Shown here piece after piece: positions 36,350 through 44,807 of a stretch of DNA of 64,000 bases (position 1 is the stretch's first letter; each line of letters opens with the position of its first letter). The position numbers and the translations under genes were made by a program. A model generated the notes under the pieces. The model was not told where the DNA came from. It saw nothing but the letters and a program-made list of their open reading frames with translations, and ran no database searches. The stretch is from the NCBI RefSeq assembly GCF_041027365.1, contig NZ_JBFTEH010000014.1:1-64000 (forward strand). Reading direction: 5' to 3'. The DNA comes from VKMB-3413 sp041027365. GTDB lineage: Bacteria; Pseudomonadota; Alphaproteobacteria; Rhizobiales; Rhizobiaceae.

Positions 36350-38248
36350 TCAGTCCTCGTCGTCCTCGGCGAGTTCGTCCGGGTCGTGCATCAGGTCGTC
36401 ATCGCCGGCCTCCGCCGCAAGCGGCGCATCGTCGAGCGCCTTCTCCGCGTCGGCCCGCAGACGGACATGGGTGATCTTGGCGCCGGGGAAAGCGGCGAGC
36501 ACCGCGGCGACCTCCGGATCGCTCGCCGCATCCGACACCAGCGCGTCGCGCCGCGCCGCATCCTGCTCGTCGAGGGTCGGCTGGCCGCCGGCATTGGCGA
36601 CCGAGACCACCCAGCGCCGGCCGGTCCAGTCGTGCAGGCGCCGCTGCAGGTCGCCGAGGAGCGTGCGCGGGGCTTCCGGCGTCAGCTCCACCTCCAGGCG
36701 GCCCGGCGAGAACTTCACCGGCCTGAGGTAACGGCGCACCGACACACGCATCAGCGAATCGCGCTTCTCCTCCGCGAGCCGCGCGAGATCGGCCATGGAG
36801 CGGATGGCGACTTCCTCGGTCTCGACCGCCGCCGGTCGGGTGGCCGGCCGGAGACCGGCGCGTTGTCCGGGGCGCGCCTCGGCGCGCGGCGCGGTGTGCA
36901 CGATCTGCGGCGCAGCGCTGGCGGATGCCGCGCCGCGGGCCTCGACCCGTGCGCCGCCCGATCCTCCGCCGGCGCCGACGGCGCCGGACATCATCGCCTC
37001 GCCGCCATCGCTGCCGCCCTGCCCGCCAGCCGGCGCGGAGCCCGGCGCAGGCGACGGCAGCGCCGAGGGCCCCTCCTCCCGGATCAGCCGCAACAGCTCG
37101 TCCGGCGAGGGCAGGTCGGCGGCATGGGCGATGCGGATCAGCGCCATTTCGGCCGCCTGGCGGGGCGTCGCGGTATCGCGGATCTCCTCCAGCGCCTTCA
37201 GGAGCATCTGCCAGACCTGTCCGAGCGTGCGGATCGACAGCGTCTTCGAGAAGGCGAGGCCCCGCTCGGCCTCCATCGGCGACAGCGCCGCGTCCTCGGC
37301 CGCTTCCGGCACATAGCGCAGCGTCGTGACGAGGTGGGTGAAGTCGGCGAGTTCCGCGAGCACGACGGCCGGATCGGCGCCGGAGGCATACTGATCGCGC
37401 AGCTCGACGAGCGCCGCCTTGCCGTCGCCCTTCATCACCATCTCGAAGAGGTCGATGATGCGGACACGGTCGGCGAGCCCCAGCATGTCGCGCACCGCCT
37501 CGGCGGTCACCGTGCCGGCGCCGTGGGCGATCGCCTGGTCGGTCAGGGACAGCGCGTCGCGGGCCGAGCCCTCCGCCGCGCGGGCGATCAGCCGCAGCGC
37601 GTCGTCGTCGATCGCGACCTGTTCCTTGCCGGCAATGGCTTTGAGATGCGCGACGAGCTTGGCCGAATCAATGCGCCTGAGATCGAAGCGCTGGCAGCGC
37701 GACAGGACGGTGATCGGCACCTTGCGGATCTCGGTCGTCGCGAAGACGAACTTCACATGCTCCGGCGGCTCTTCCAGGGTCTTGAGCAGGCCGTTGAAGG
37801 CCTGGTTCGACAGCATGTGCACTTCGTCGATGATGTAGACCTTGTAGCGCGCAGAGACCGGCCGGTAGCGCACCTGCGCGATGATCTCGCGGATGTCGTC
37901 GATGCCGGTGTGGGAGGCCGCATCCATCTCGACGACGTCGACATGCCGCCCCTCCATGATCGCCTGGCAATGGACGCCGGGACCGGTCATGTGGATCGTC
38001 GGCTGGTGGATCTCGTCGGTCTCGTAGTTCAGCGCGCGAGCCAGGATGCGGGCGGTGGTCGTCTTGCCGACGCCGCGCACGCCGGTCAGCATCCAGGCCT
38101 GCGCGATGCGTCCGCTCTCGAAGGCGTTGGTCAGCGTGCGCACCATCGGCTCCTGGCCGATCAGGTCGTCGAAGGAGCGCGGCCGGTATTTGCGCGCAAG
38201 GACGCGGTAGGGCGTCGCCGCCTCGGCCGGTGCGTCGTCGAGGCTCAC
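36350..38248 (-). CDS. dnaX: DNA polymerase III subunit gamma/tau
   Basis: Clamp-loader ATPase of 632 aa. Walker A is GVRGVGKTT (about 57-65), Walker B VYIIDEVHML and the SRC motif VLSRCQRFDLRR. The zinc module is degenerate: only one Cys (GVHCQAIMEGRHVDVVEMD) remains where many bacteria have four. A Gly/Ala-rich linker (about 405-455) precedes the tau-specific C-terminal domain. No A- or T-rich slippery run is visible, so a shorter gamma form by frameshifting is not apparent. The acidic tail EDDLMHDPDELAEDDED ends it. Confidence 0.96.
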   Translation of the reverse strand: MSLDDAPAEAATPYRVLARKYRPRSFDDLIGQEPMVRTLTNAFESGRIAQAWMLTGVRGVGKTTTARILARALNYETDEIHQPTIHMTGPGVHCQAIMEGRHVDVVEMDAASHTGIDDIREIIAQVRYRPVSARYKVYIIDEVHMLSNQAFNGLLKTLEEPPEHVKFVFATTEIRKVPITVLSRCQRFDLRRIDSAKLVAHLKAIAGKEQVAIDDDALRLIARAAEGSARDALSLTDQAIAHGAGTVTAEAVRDMLGLADRVRIIDLFEMVMKGDGKAALVELRDQYASGADPAVVLAELADFTHLVTTLRYVPEAAEDAALSPMEAERGLAFSKTLSIRTLGQVWQMLLKALEEIRDTATPRQAAEMALIRIAHAADLPSPDELLRLIREEGPSALPSPAPGSAPAGGQGGSDGGEAMMSGAVGAGGGSGGARVEARGAASASAAPQIVHTAPRAEARPGQRAGLRPATRPAAVETEEVAIRSMADLARLAEEKRDSLMRVSVRRYLRPVKFSPGRLEVELTPEAPRTLLGDLQRRLHDWTGRRWVVSVANAGGQPTLDEQDAARRDALVSDAASDPEVAAVLAAFPGAKITHVRLRADAEKALDDAPLAAEAGDDDLMHDPDELAEDDED

Positions 38249-38487
38249 GCGTCACCCGCGGCGCAGCCGAGCGGCGCGTGGGAGGACCGGGATCTGAGCG
38301 GGCTGACGGACATTGGGACGATGAGGCTCACCGGATCGCGTTCGGGACGGTCACCGGTTTTGCGATCTCGGGAGGAAAGACGCAAGCCGCGCCGCGAGAA
38401 ACTTCGCCGCGCTGCCGGCCGCGACGCCAGCCGCCGCCGCATCGGGCGGCGTTGGCCGGGGGCAGAATTTCATGAGGCGAAGAAGGT

Positions 38488-38584
38488 GGGAGGCTGGCAC
38501 GATGACCCGTGCCGTGGCTCGTTGGGGCTGCTTCCTTCCGGACCTGACCCGGTTGGCGAGTGGCTCGTCCACCACCAACCTCCC
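38488..38584 (-). ncRNA. ffs: Signal recognition particle RNA, small bacterial (4.5S) type
   Basis: The minus strand contains the universally conserved SRP core GTCAGGTCCGGAAGGAAGCAGC (complement of about 38528-38549). The ends GGGAGGTTGG (5', from 38584) and CCAGCCTCCC (3', to 38488) pair over 10 bp, giving an RNA of about 97 nt. It pairs with Ffh in co-translational membrane targeting. It lies about 240 bp upstream of dnaX on the same strand, the usual ffs-dnaX order. Confidence 0.95.
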
Positions 38585-38591
38585 GGGACTG

Positions 38592-38620
38592 CATATCGGC
38601 GATGTCAGGCCTAGATGCAA
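38592..38620 (-). promoter_or_regulatory. Probable ffs promoter
   Basis: On the minus strand TTGCAT (complement of 38615-38620), a 17-nt spacer and GATATG (complement of 38592-38597) end 7 nt before the first base of the paired SRP RNA end. Spacing and start position fit a sigma-70 promoter very well. Confidence 0.65.
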
Positions 38621-38652
38621 CCCCGACACCGGCAATTTGGGAGACGACAGAC

Positions 38653-39066
38653 ATGCGAGCCTTCGAAATCGACCCCCGCCTGGACAAGGATACGGTGGCG
38701 GTCGGCAAACTCGGGCTCTGCGACCTCCGCCTGATGAACGACCGCCGCTGGCCCTGGCTGATCCTCGTGCCGCAGCGCGCCGGCGTCACCGAACTGCACG
38801 ATCTCTCGCCGCTCGACCAGACCATGCTGATCTTCGAGGCCGACCTCGTCGCGAAGGCGCTCAAGTCGCTGGTCAAGGCCGACAAGATCAATGTCGGCGC
38901 GCTCGGCAACATGGTTCCCATGCTGCATCTGCATGTGATAGCGCGGCGCGCGGGCGATCCGAACTGGCCGGGACCGGTCTGGGGCTTCGGGAAGGCGGAT
39001 CCCTATCCGCCGGAGGAAGCCGAAGGGTTCCTGGCAGATATCCGTCGGGCGATCCTGCCCGCATGA
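38653..39066 (+). CDS. HIT family protein
   Basis: Histidine-triad nucleotide hydrolase/transferase-like protein of 137 aa. The C-terminal motif is PMLHLHVIARRAGDPNWPGPVWG. Aligned to the classical H-x-H-x-H triad, H92 (catalytic position) and H94 are kept while the first His is Met90, a variant I believe is common in this alphaproteobacterial subgroup. ATG 38653 has GGGAG upstream. Its stop overlaps nudC by 4 bp, so the two nucleotide-handling enzymes are coupled. Confidence 0.9.
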   Translation: MRAFEIDPRLDKDTVAVGKLGLCDLRLMNDRRWPWLILVPQRAGVTELHDLSPLDQTMLIFEADLVAKALKSLVKADKINVGALGNMVPMLHLHVIARRAGDPNWPGPVWGFGKADPYPPEEAEGFLADIRRAILPA

Positions 39067-40016
39067 AAGCGACGACAGAAGTCATGTCCGAGAATCGAGA
39101 CGAGATCAGCGCCCGCACAGGCTTTGCGGGCAACCGGCTGTGGCGCGACGGTGAGCAGCGGACCGAGCAGAGCCTCGAAGCCGCCCTCGCCCACGCGGAT
39201 GCGACGCTGTACCTCACCGCGGACGGCAAGTGGCTGTGCGCGACGAGCGGCGAGGCTCCGGACCCGGCATTCGCGCGGGCGGCGGCGGAAGAGCTCGGCG
39301 CCCAACTGCCCGAGAGCGTGCTCCTCGGTTTCGACCCGAGCGGCCGGCCGGCCCTCGCCGCCGAGTTCGGCGGCGTTCCCGAGGCGACGGACGCGTTGGC
39401 GCTCGTCGATCTTCGCTCGCTCGCCATGCAGGGCCGGCTCGATCCGGACGTCGAGGGACAGCTCGGCCAGGCCGCCCATCTCCTCGGCTGGCACCGCAAG
39501 AACCGCTTCTGCGGGCGCTGCGGCTCGCCGACGGTCCCGGAAGCCGCCGGCTATCGCCGCCGCTGCACGGAATGCGGCGACGTCGTCTTCCCGCGCACCG
39601 ACCCGGTGACGATCATGCTGGTCCACGACGGCAACGGGCGCTGCATCCTCGGGCGCCAGCCGCGTTTTGCCGAGAAGTTCTGGTCGTGCCTGGCCGGCTT
39701 CGTCGAGCCGGGCGAGACGGTCGAAGACGCGGTGCGGCGCGAGACGAAGGAGGAGGCCGGCATCACCGTCGGCCCTGTCTCCTATCTCGCCTCGCAGCCC
39801 TGGCCGTTCCCCGGCTCGCTGATGATCGGCTGCGTCGGCCTCGCGACGAGCCAAGAGATCACCTTCGACGGCGAGGAACTCGAGGACTGCCGCTGGTTTG
39901 ACCGTGCGGAGGTCCAGGCGATGCTGGAGGGGCGGCATCCGGACGGGCTGTCGCTGCCGAGCCGCTTCGCGATCGCGCATCACCTGATCAAGGCCTTCGC
40001 CGACGGCGCGGTATAG
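39063..40016 (+). CDS. nudC: NADH pyrophosphatase NudC
   Basis: NUDIX hydrolase of 317 aa that cleaves NAD(H), and in some bacteria removes NAD caps from RNA. A zinc ribbon is formed by C150, C153, C168 and C171. The NUDIX box spans 211-234 (G-x5-E-x7-RE-x2-EE-x-G) and the NudC-specific SQPWPFPGS follows at 244-252. The start is ATG 39063, overlapping the HIT gene stop; the frame is open far upstream through the SRP RNA region but that is not coding. Confidence 0.95.
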   Translation: MKATTEVMSENRDEISARTGFAGNRLWRDGEQRTEQSLEAALAHADATLYLTADGKWLCATSGEAPDPAFARAAAEELGAQLPESVLLGFDPSGRPALAAEFGGVPEATDALALVDLRSLAMQGRLDPDVEGQLGQAAHLLGWHRKNRFCGRCGSPTVPEAAGYRRRCTECGDVVFPRTDPVTIMLVHDGNGRCILGRQPRFAEKFWSCLAGFVEPGETVEDAVRRETKEEAGITVGPVSYLASQPWPFPGSLMIGCVGLATSQEITFDGEELEDCRWFDRAEVQAMLEGRHPDGLSLPSRFAIAHHLIKAFADGAV

Positions 40017-40029
40017 CCGAGAGCGATTT

Positions 40030-40069
40030 CGGCGGCCGGGAGTTTCACTGAGCCGGCCCGCGGCCGCCG
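40030..40069 (+). terminator. Hairpin between nudC and bluB
   Basis: CGGCGGCC (40030-40037) and GGCCGCCG (40062-40069) are perfect 8-bp arms, with an additional inner CCGG/CCGG pairing. It starts 14 nt after the nudC stop. No T-run, so termination strength is uncertain. Confidence 0.4.
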
Positions 40070-40082
40070 GCGGTGAGAGCGC

Positions 40083-40775
40083 ATGCAACGCCGGCCGAAC
40101 GTGATAATCCTCCCGGCCATGCCAGCCGACGCCTCCCCCGCCCCGCCCGAATTCGACGACGCCTTTCGCGACCGACTGACGGATCTTCTCGCCTGGCGGC
40201 GCGACGTGCGGCGGTTCCGGACCGATCCCGTCCCCGACGCACTGATCGACGCCCTTCTCGACCTCGTCCAGGCGGCACCCTCGGTCGGCAACAGCCAGCC
40301 GTGGCGGTTCGTGAGGGTGGAGAGCGCCGCGGCGCGGGCGGCGGTCCGCCGCAGCTTCGAGCGCTGCAATGCGGAGGCGCTTGGAGGCTATGGCGGAGAG
40401 CGGGCGAAGCTCTACGCCGGGCTGAAGCTTTCCGGGCTCGATCGGGCGCCGGTCCAGCTGGCGGTCTTCTGCGACGGGACGACCGGCCAGGGCGCGGGCC
40501 TCGGCCGCATGACCATGCCGCAGACGCTGGACTTCTCCGTCGTCGGCGCGATCCACGTTCTGTGGCTCGCGGCGCGCGCCCATGGCCTCGGCCTCGGCTG
40601 GGTCTCGATCCTCGACCCGGATGACGTCACCGCGGGGCTGGATCCGCCGGCCGGCTGGCGCTTCATCGCCCATCTCTGCCTCGGCTGGCCGGAGGAGGAG
40701 CACGACACGCCGGAACTCGAGCGGCAGGGCTGGCAGGCGCGAACGGCGGCGGGGCGGCGCGTTCTGACGAGATGA
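40083..40775 (+). CDS. bluB: 5,6-dimethylbenzimidazole synthase
   Basis: Flavin-destroying nitroreductase-fold enzyme of 230 aa that makes the lower ligand of vitamin B12 from FMN. WRRDVRRFRTDPVPDALID, APSVGNSQPWRFV and TLDFSVVGAIHVLWLAARAHGLGLGWVSI are characteristic of BluB. ATG 40083 (with GGTGAG upstream) and ATG 40119 are both possible starts. No cobalamin riboswitch or other B12 gene was seen nearby, so it is isolated from the rest of the pathway here. Confidence 0.92.
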   Translation: MQRRPNVIILPAMPADASPAPPEFDDAFRDRLTDLLAWRRDVRRFRTDPVPDALIDALLDLVQAAPSVGNSQPWRFVRVESAAARAAVRRSFERCNAEALGGYGGERAKLYAGLKLSGLDRAPVQLAVFCDGTTGQGAGLGRMTMPQTLDFSVVGAIHVLWLAARAHGLGLGWVSILDPDDVTAGLDPPAGWRFIAHLCLGWPEEEHDTPELERQGWQARTAAGRRVLTR

Positions 40776-40793
40776 CGCGTGTCGCGGCGGACA

Positions 40794-41312
40794 TCAAACG
40801 GCGCGTCGAGACTGACGACCGGCCCGCGCCCAGTCCATCTGCTCGCCGGTCTCGACGGCACCCGGCCTGACCGCCCGAAGCCGAGAAAGGGCGGGCGCCG
40901 GCTCTTCGCCTCGCTCGATCAGCAGCCGAAGCGCGATCATGCCGGAGCGGCCGAGACCACCGCGGCAATGCAGGAGGACGCGGCCTCCGGCATCCAGCAG
41001 CGTGTGCAGCCGCACCGCGAGGTCCGGCCACGCTGCCTCCGTAGCCCCGGCCGGCACCTCGAAGTCGCGGATTGGCAGATGCGCCCATGCGATGCCGAGC
41101 GAAGCCAGCCGACCGCCCAGCATGCCACACCCGACCGCCTCCATCTCCGCCCGTTCGGTGAGGGAGACGACGAGGCTCGGCCGCCAGTCGGCGACGACGG
41201 CAAGATCGCCGGACAGATCGCCGCCGAGACCCGGCAGCCGGCACAGTCCGAGCCGGCCGCGACCGACCCCGATCGTCCCGATCTGAAGACTGTCCGGCGT
41301 TTCTCCGCCCAT
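40794..41312 (-). CDS. Protein tyrosine phosphatase-like protein
   Basis: Protein of 172 aa with the P-loop motif HCRGGLGRSG at 115-124 (C116 nucleophile, R122). A likely general acid is D83 in LPIRDFEVP, placed as in dual-specificity phosphatases. VVSLTERAEMEAVG is the usual preceding region. It is the second phosphatase of this superfamily in the window but differs from the one at 20285-20800. Substrate unknown; it converges with bluB. Confidence 0.87.
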   Translation of the reverse strand: MGGETPDSLQIGTIGVGRGRLGLCRLPGLGGDLSGDLAVVADWRPSLVVSLTERAEMEAVGCGMLGGRLASLGIAWAHLPIRDFEVPAGATEAAWPDLAVRLHTLLDAGGRVLLHCRGGLGRSGMIALRLLIERGEEPAPALSRLRAVRPGAVETGEQMDWARAGRQSRRAV

Positions 41313-41391
41313 GCAGGAGACCTCACGACTTCGAAGTGCGTTGGCCGAACGGCCTGCGGCCCGCTTCCAGCGTCGAACGGCCCGACCTCGC

Positions 41392-43707
41392 TCAGGCCGC
41401 GTATCGCCGGGCCATGACGGCGGCGAGATCCCGGACCGGCTGCGGCCGGCTGAAGAAATAGCCCTGGAATTCGTGGCAGCCGGTCAGGCGGAGCTGCGCC
41501 GCCTGCTCGGCGGTCTCGACGCCCTCGGCGGTGATCGTCATGCCGAGGCCGGTCGCGATGTCGCGGATGGCGCGCACGATGACCTGGCAATCGGGCCGCT
41601 TGTTGAGGTCGCTGACGAAGGAGCGGTCGATCTTGATCTTGTCGAAGGGGAAGAGCCGGAGATAGCTGAGCGAGGAATAGCCGGTGCCGAAGTCGTCCAG
41701 CGCCACATGCACCCCGATCGCGCGGATCCGACGCAGGATGTCGACCGCCGCGTTCACGTCGTCGACCAGCGCCGTCTCCGTGACTTCGATCTCCAGCCGG
41801 TTCGCCGGCAGGCCGGCGGCGTGGAGGGCTTCGATGATCCGGTCCGGCAGTTCCCGGTCGCGGAACTGGACCGGCGAGATGTTGACCGACACGCGCTGCC
41901 CGGCGGGCCAGGTGGCGGCCTCCCGGCAAGCCTCCCCGATCACCCACAGACCGATCGGGACGATCAGGCCGCTTTCCTCGGCGAGCGGGATGAAGTCGAC
42001 CGGCGGTATCATGCCGCGCTCGGGATGCTCCCAGCGCAGCAGCGCCTCGCAGCCGGTCACGTCCCCGGTCCTAACGTCGACGAAGGGCTGGTAGTGCAGG
42101 CTGAACTCGCCCCGGGCCAGGGCCAGCCGGAGATCCTGCAGCAGCACCTGCCGGACCTGCAGCTGCTGGTCCATGTCCGCGGCGAAGAAGCGGAAGGTGC
42201 CGCGGCCGGCCTGTTTGGCGCGGTACAGCGCCGAGTCGGCGCCGTTCAGCAGGCTCTCCTGCGAGGCGCCGTCGGCGGGAGCGAAGGCGACGCCGATGCT
42301 GGCCCCCACCACCGCCTCGACCTCGCCGATCCGGATCGGCTCGGCGACGGCGGACAGCAGCCGGCGGCACAGCGCCTCGACCGCATCCGGCTCGTGCCGC
42401 CAGCTGAGGACGACGAACTCGTCGCCGCCGAAGCGCGCGACCATGCTGCCCGATTCCAGCGCCGCCTTCAGCCGCCGTGCGATCTCAACCAGGAGCCGGT
42501 CGCCGACGGGATGGCCGTAGCAGTCGTTGACCGGCTTGAAGCCGTCGAGGTCGATGCTGAGAAGGGCGAAGGCCCGCCCGGCCCGCAAGGCGTCGTCAAC
42601 CGCGTGGCCGAGGAGCGTGCGGTTGGGCAGGTCGGTCAGGGCGTCGTGATGGGCGAGATGGACGATCCGGGCTTCCGCCTGCTTCGCCGCAGTGACGTCC
42701 GCCATGACGCCGCGATAGCCGGTGAAGCCCGCCCGCGCGTCGAACAGCGGCCGTCCGGAGACCTGGAACCAGCGCGACGCCGAACCGATCCTGCAGGGCA
42801 CGACCACGTCGCGGAACGAGCGCCGCGCCGCCAGATCGTCGCGCAGGCGCTCGAGCGCCTGAGCGTTTCCGGGCATGTCGGGGTCGGCGAGGATGTCGGC
42901 GATCGCTTGCCCGGCGAGCGGCCGGTCGAAGATCACTTCGGCGAACCGCGTCGAGGGAGCGAAGACGTCGAGATTCGCGTCGGTCTGCCACAGCCAGTCG
43001 CTCGACTGGTCCTCGTGCTCGCGCAGCAACAGCCCGATGACCTCGGTCTTCTTCTCGAGCTCCAGCTGCTGCTGCACCGACTGCGCGAAGAGGGAGGAAT
43101 GCTGGCGGATCACCTGCAGCGCAGCGCCGGCTCCGCAGATGAACAGCACGGCGAGCGCCGCGCGCTCCCAGTCCATCCCGGCATAGAACGCGCTGGCGGT
43201 GAACACGGCCATCTGCGTCAGCAGAAAGGTGATCGAAATGCGCAGGACCGGCGCGTGGATGGAACTCGCGGACCAGAAGGTGCCGATGCAGAGGGCCAGC
43301 ATGAACGCGAAGGTGAATCCCTGCGTGGTGAACACCAGCAGCGAGGGATAGCTCGTCATCACCAGCGCAGTCACCGCGCTCCAGACGGCGAAGGGCGCGA
43401 CCTGCCGCAGGGAGATGGGCTGCGGCAACTGCCGGAGCATGCGCCTGGCGATGGGGATGCGCACGCAGCACAGCACCAGCACCGCGCCGTACCAGACGAA
43501 GATCGCCGGCCCCAGTTCGGCGTGGAACAGGATCACGGCGAGGGTTGCGGCGGCGGTGAACCCGATCAGGCCGCGCTCGACGTTCGATTCCGACGCATGA
43601 AGCTGCCGGCCGCGAAGCTGATCGTCTCCCGCGCCGGATTGCGGCGGCTCTTCGGCGCCGGGATCGGCTGCGCTGGTGATCGTCGACAAGGTTGTGGCTC
43701 CGGACAT
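41392..43707 (-). CDS. Membrane GGDEF-EAL cyclic-di-GMP protein with PAS domain
   Basis: Protein of 771 aa from ATG 43707 (an in-frame TTG at 43758 is less likely). Five or six membrane segments occupy about 45-200, then a PAS domain (about 235-340), a GGDEF domain with intact GGDEF at 427-431, and an EAL domain with intact EALLRW at 554-559 and DDFGTGYSSLSYL. The RxxD inhibitory site before GGDEF is missing. It could make and/or degrade cyclic-di-GMP; the balance cannot be predicted. A 10-bp inverted repeat lies upstream. Confidence 0.92.
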   Translation of the reverse strand: MSGATTLSTITSAADPGAEEPPQSGAGDDQLRGRQLHASESNVERGLIGFTAAATLAVILFHAELGPAIFVWYGAVLVLCCVRIPIARRMLRQLPQPISLRQVAPFAVWSAVTALVMTSYPSLLVFTTQGFTFAFMLALCIGTFWSASSIHAPVLRISITFLLTQMAVFTASAFYAGMDWERAALAVLFICGAGAALQVIRQHSSLFAQSVQQQLELEKKTEVIGLLLREHEDQSSDWLWQTDANLDVFAPSTRFAEVIFDRPLAGQAIADILADPDMPGNAQALERLRDDLAARRSFRDVVVPCRIGSASRWFQVSGRPLFDARAGFTGYRGVMADVTAAKQAEARIVHLAHHDALTDLPNRTLLGHAVDDALRAGRAFALLSIDLDGFKPVNDCYGHPVGDRLLVEIARRLKAALESGSMVARFGGDEFVVLSWRHEPDAVEALCRRLLSAVAEPIRIGEVEAVVGASIGVAFAPADGASQESLLNGADSALYRAKQAGRGTFRFFAADMDQQLQVRQVLLQDLRLALARGEFSLHYQPFVDVRTGDVTGCEALLRWEHPERGMIPPVDFIPLAEESGLIVPIGLWVIGEACREAATWPAGQRVSVNISPVQFRDRELPDRIIEALHAAGLPANRLEIEVTETALVDDVNAAVDILRRIRAIGVHVALDDFGTGYSSLSYLRLFPFDKIKIDRSFVSDLNKRPDCQVIVRAIRDIATGLGMTITAEGVETAEQAAQLRLTGCHEFQGYFFSRPQPVRDLAAVMARRYAA

Positions 43708-43761
43708 CGTCGCCGCGCCGTTGCATCGCGGCGCGGGTATCGACGCATTGAAGCGCAAACC

Positions 43762-43788
43762 TCTGAAGAAATACCTGCTTTCTTCAGA
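43762..43788. promoter_or_regulatory. Perfect AT-rich inverted repeat upstream of the GGDEF-EAL gene
   Basis: TCTGAAGAAA (43762-43771) and TTTCTTCAGA (43779-43788) are exact 10-bp arms around a 7-nt spacer. It lies 55 bp upstream of ATG 43707 and 47 bp after the pheA stop. The arms are AT-rich in a GC-rich genome and no T-run follows, so an operator is more likely than a terminator. Confidence 0.7.
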
Positions 43789-43834
43789 AACATCCGCGCC
43801 GTATCATCCGCAACCGATTGCCTTGGGAGGCCGC

Positions 43835-44806
43835 CTACTCCCCCGGCAGGAGGAGGGCGTGACGGTTCTCCGCCGCCGGGTAGACGCCGAGATTGCGGTA
43901 TTCGGCGGAGAAGAAGCCGAGTTCCTCCAGCGCGCGGGCGAGCGCGGGGTCGTGCGGATGACCCTCGACGTCGGCATAGAACAGCGTCGCGGAGAAGCTG
44001 CCGCCGAGCTGGTAGCTCTCCAGCTTGGTCATGTTGATGCCGTTGGTGGCGAACCCGCCGAGCGCCTTGTAGAGCGCCGCCGGGATGTTGCGCACGCGGA
44101 AGACGAAGGTCGTCACCACGTCGCGGCTGATATAGGTGCGGCCGCTCTCCGACAGGGCCGCATCGCGCTTCGCCCAGAGGCTGAGGCGCTGCTCGTCGGG
44201 ATCGGCCAGCGGCTGCATGTCCGGATTGGCGAGGATGACGAAACGGGTGACGTTGTTCGCCGCGTCCTCGACGTCCTCCTCCAGGATGGCGAGGCCGTAG
44301 CGCTCGGCGGCGAGTTCCGGCGCGAGGGCAGCCCGCGTCCGGTCGCCGCTCTGCGAAACCTCGCGCGCGGCCCCCGCCGTGTCGCCCGCCACCACCGGCT
44401 TCCAACCGTTCGCGCGGATATATTTCCGGCACTGGCCCAGCGCATGGATGTGGCTGTGGACGCTCCGGATCTCGCTGCGCTTCACGCCCGGCAGCGCCAT
44501 CAGCTGGAAGTGGATCGGCATGAAATACTCGCCGACGATCTGCAGGCCGGAATCCGGCATCAGGAGATGGATGTCGGCGACGCGGCCGGCCAGCGTGTTC
44601 TCGATCGGGATCATCGCCCGCTCGACGCGCCGCATCCGGCCCTCGTGCTCGGCCGAGCCGGCCTTCAGCGCCGCGAAGGCGTCGTCGAAGGAGGGGCACG
44701 GCAGCGGCTCGTAGGCGTCGCCGAAGACGCTCGCGCAGGCCATGTCGGAATTGGCGCCGGGCTCGCCCTGGAAGGCGATCATCGGGCGGTCTTTGGCCGA
44801 ACTCAT
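43835..44806 (-). CDS. pheA: Prephenate dehydratase
   Basis: Converts prephenate to phenylpyruvate in phenylalanine synthesis. The 323-aa protein has the N-terminal IAFQGEPGANSDMA, PIENTLAGRV, and the catalytic Thr region NNVTRFVIL, followed by a C-terminal ACT domain with NIPAALYKALGGFATNGINMTKLESY for feedback by phenylalanine. It is a monofunctional form with no chorismate mutase domain. ATG 44806 follows the kdsB stop by 1 bp; the frame is open upstream into kdsB but that part is not coding. Confidence 0.95.
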   Translation of the reverse strand: MSSAKDRPMIAFQGEPGANSDMACASVFGDAYEPLPCPSFDDAFAALKAGSAEHEGRMRRVERAMIPIENTLAGRVADIHLLMPDSGLQIVGEYFMPIHFQLMALPGVKRSEIRSVHSHIHALGQCRKYIRANGWKPVVAGDTAGAAREVSQSGDRTRAALAPELAAERYGLAILEEDVEDAANNVTRFVILANPDMQPLADPDEQRLSLWAKRDAALSESGRTYISRDVVTTFVFRVRNIPAALYKALGGFATNGINMTKLESYQLGGSFSATLFYADVEGHPHDPALARALEELGFFSAEYRNLGVYPAAENRHALLLPGE

Positions 44807-44807
44807 T

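Noticed and set aside
38249..38487. Possible gene between dnaX and ffs
   Set aside because: Frames there are short and Arg-rich and the region is the ffs 3' flank and dnaX leader.
36386..38614. 742-codon plus-strand frame opposite dnaX and ffs
   Set aside because: It covers dnaX and the SRP RNA on the other strand and has no recognisable motif.
40017..40082. Cobalamin riboswitch before bluB
   Set aside because: The gap is only 66 bp and lacks a B12-box-like motif; a riboswitch would need about 200 nt.
41311..44037. 908-codon plus-strand frame opposite the GGDEF-EAL gene
   Set aside because: The minus-strand protein has intact catalytic motifs; the plus-strand frame is repetitive and charged.
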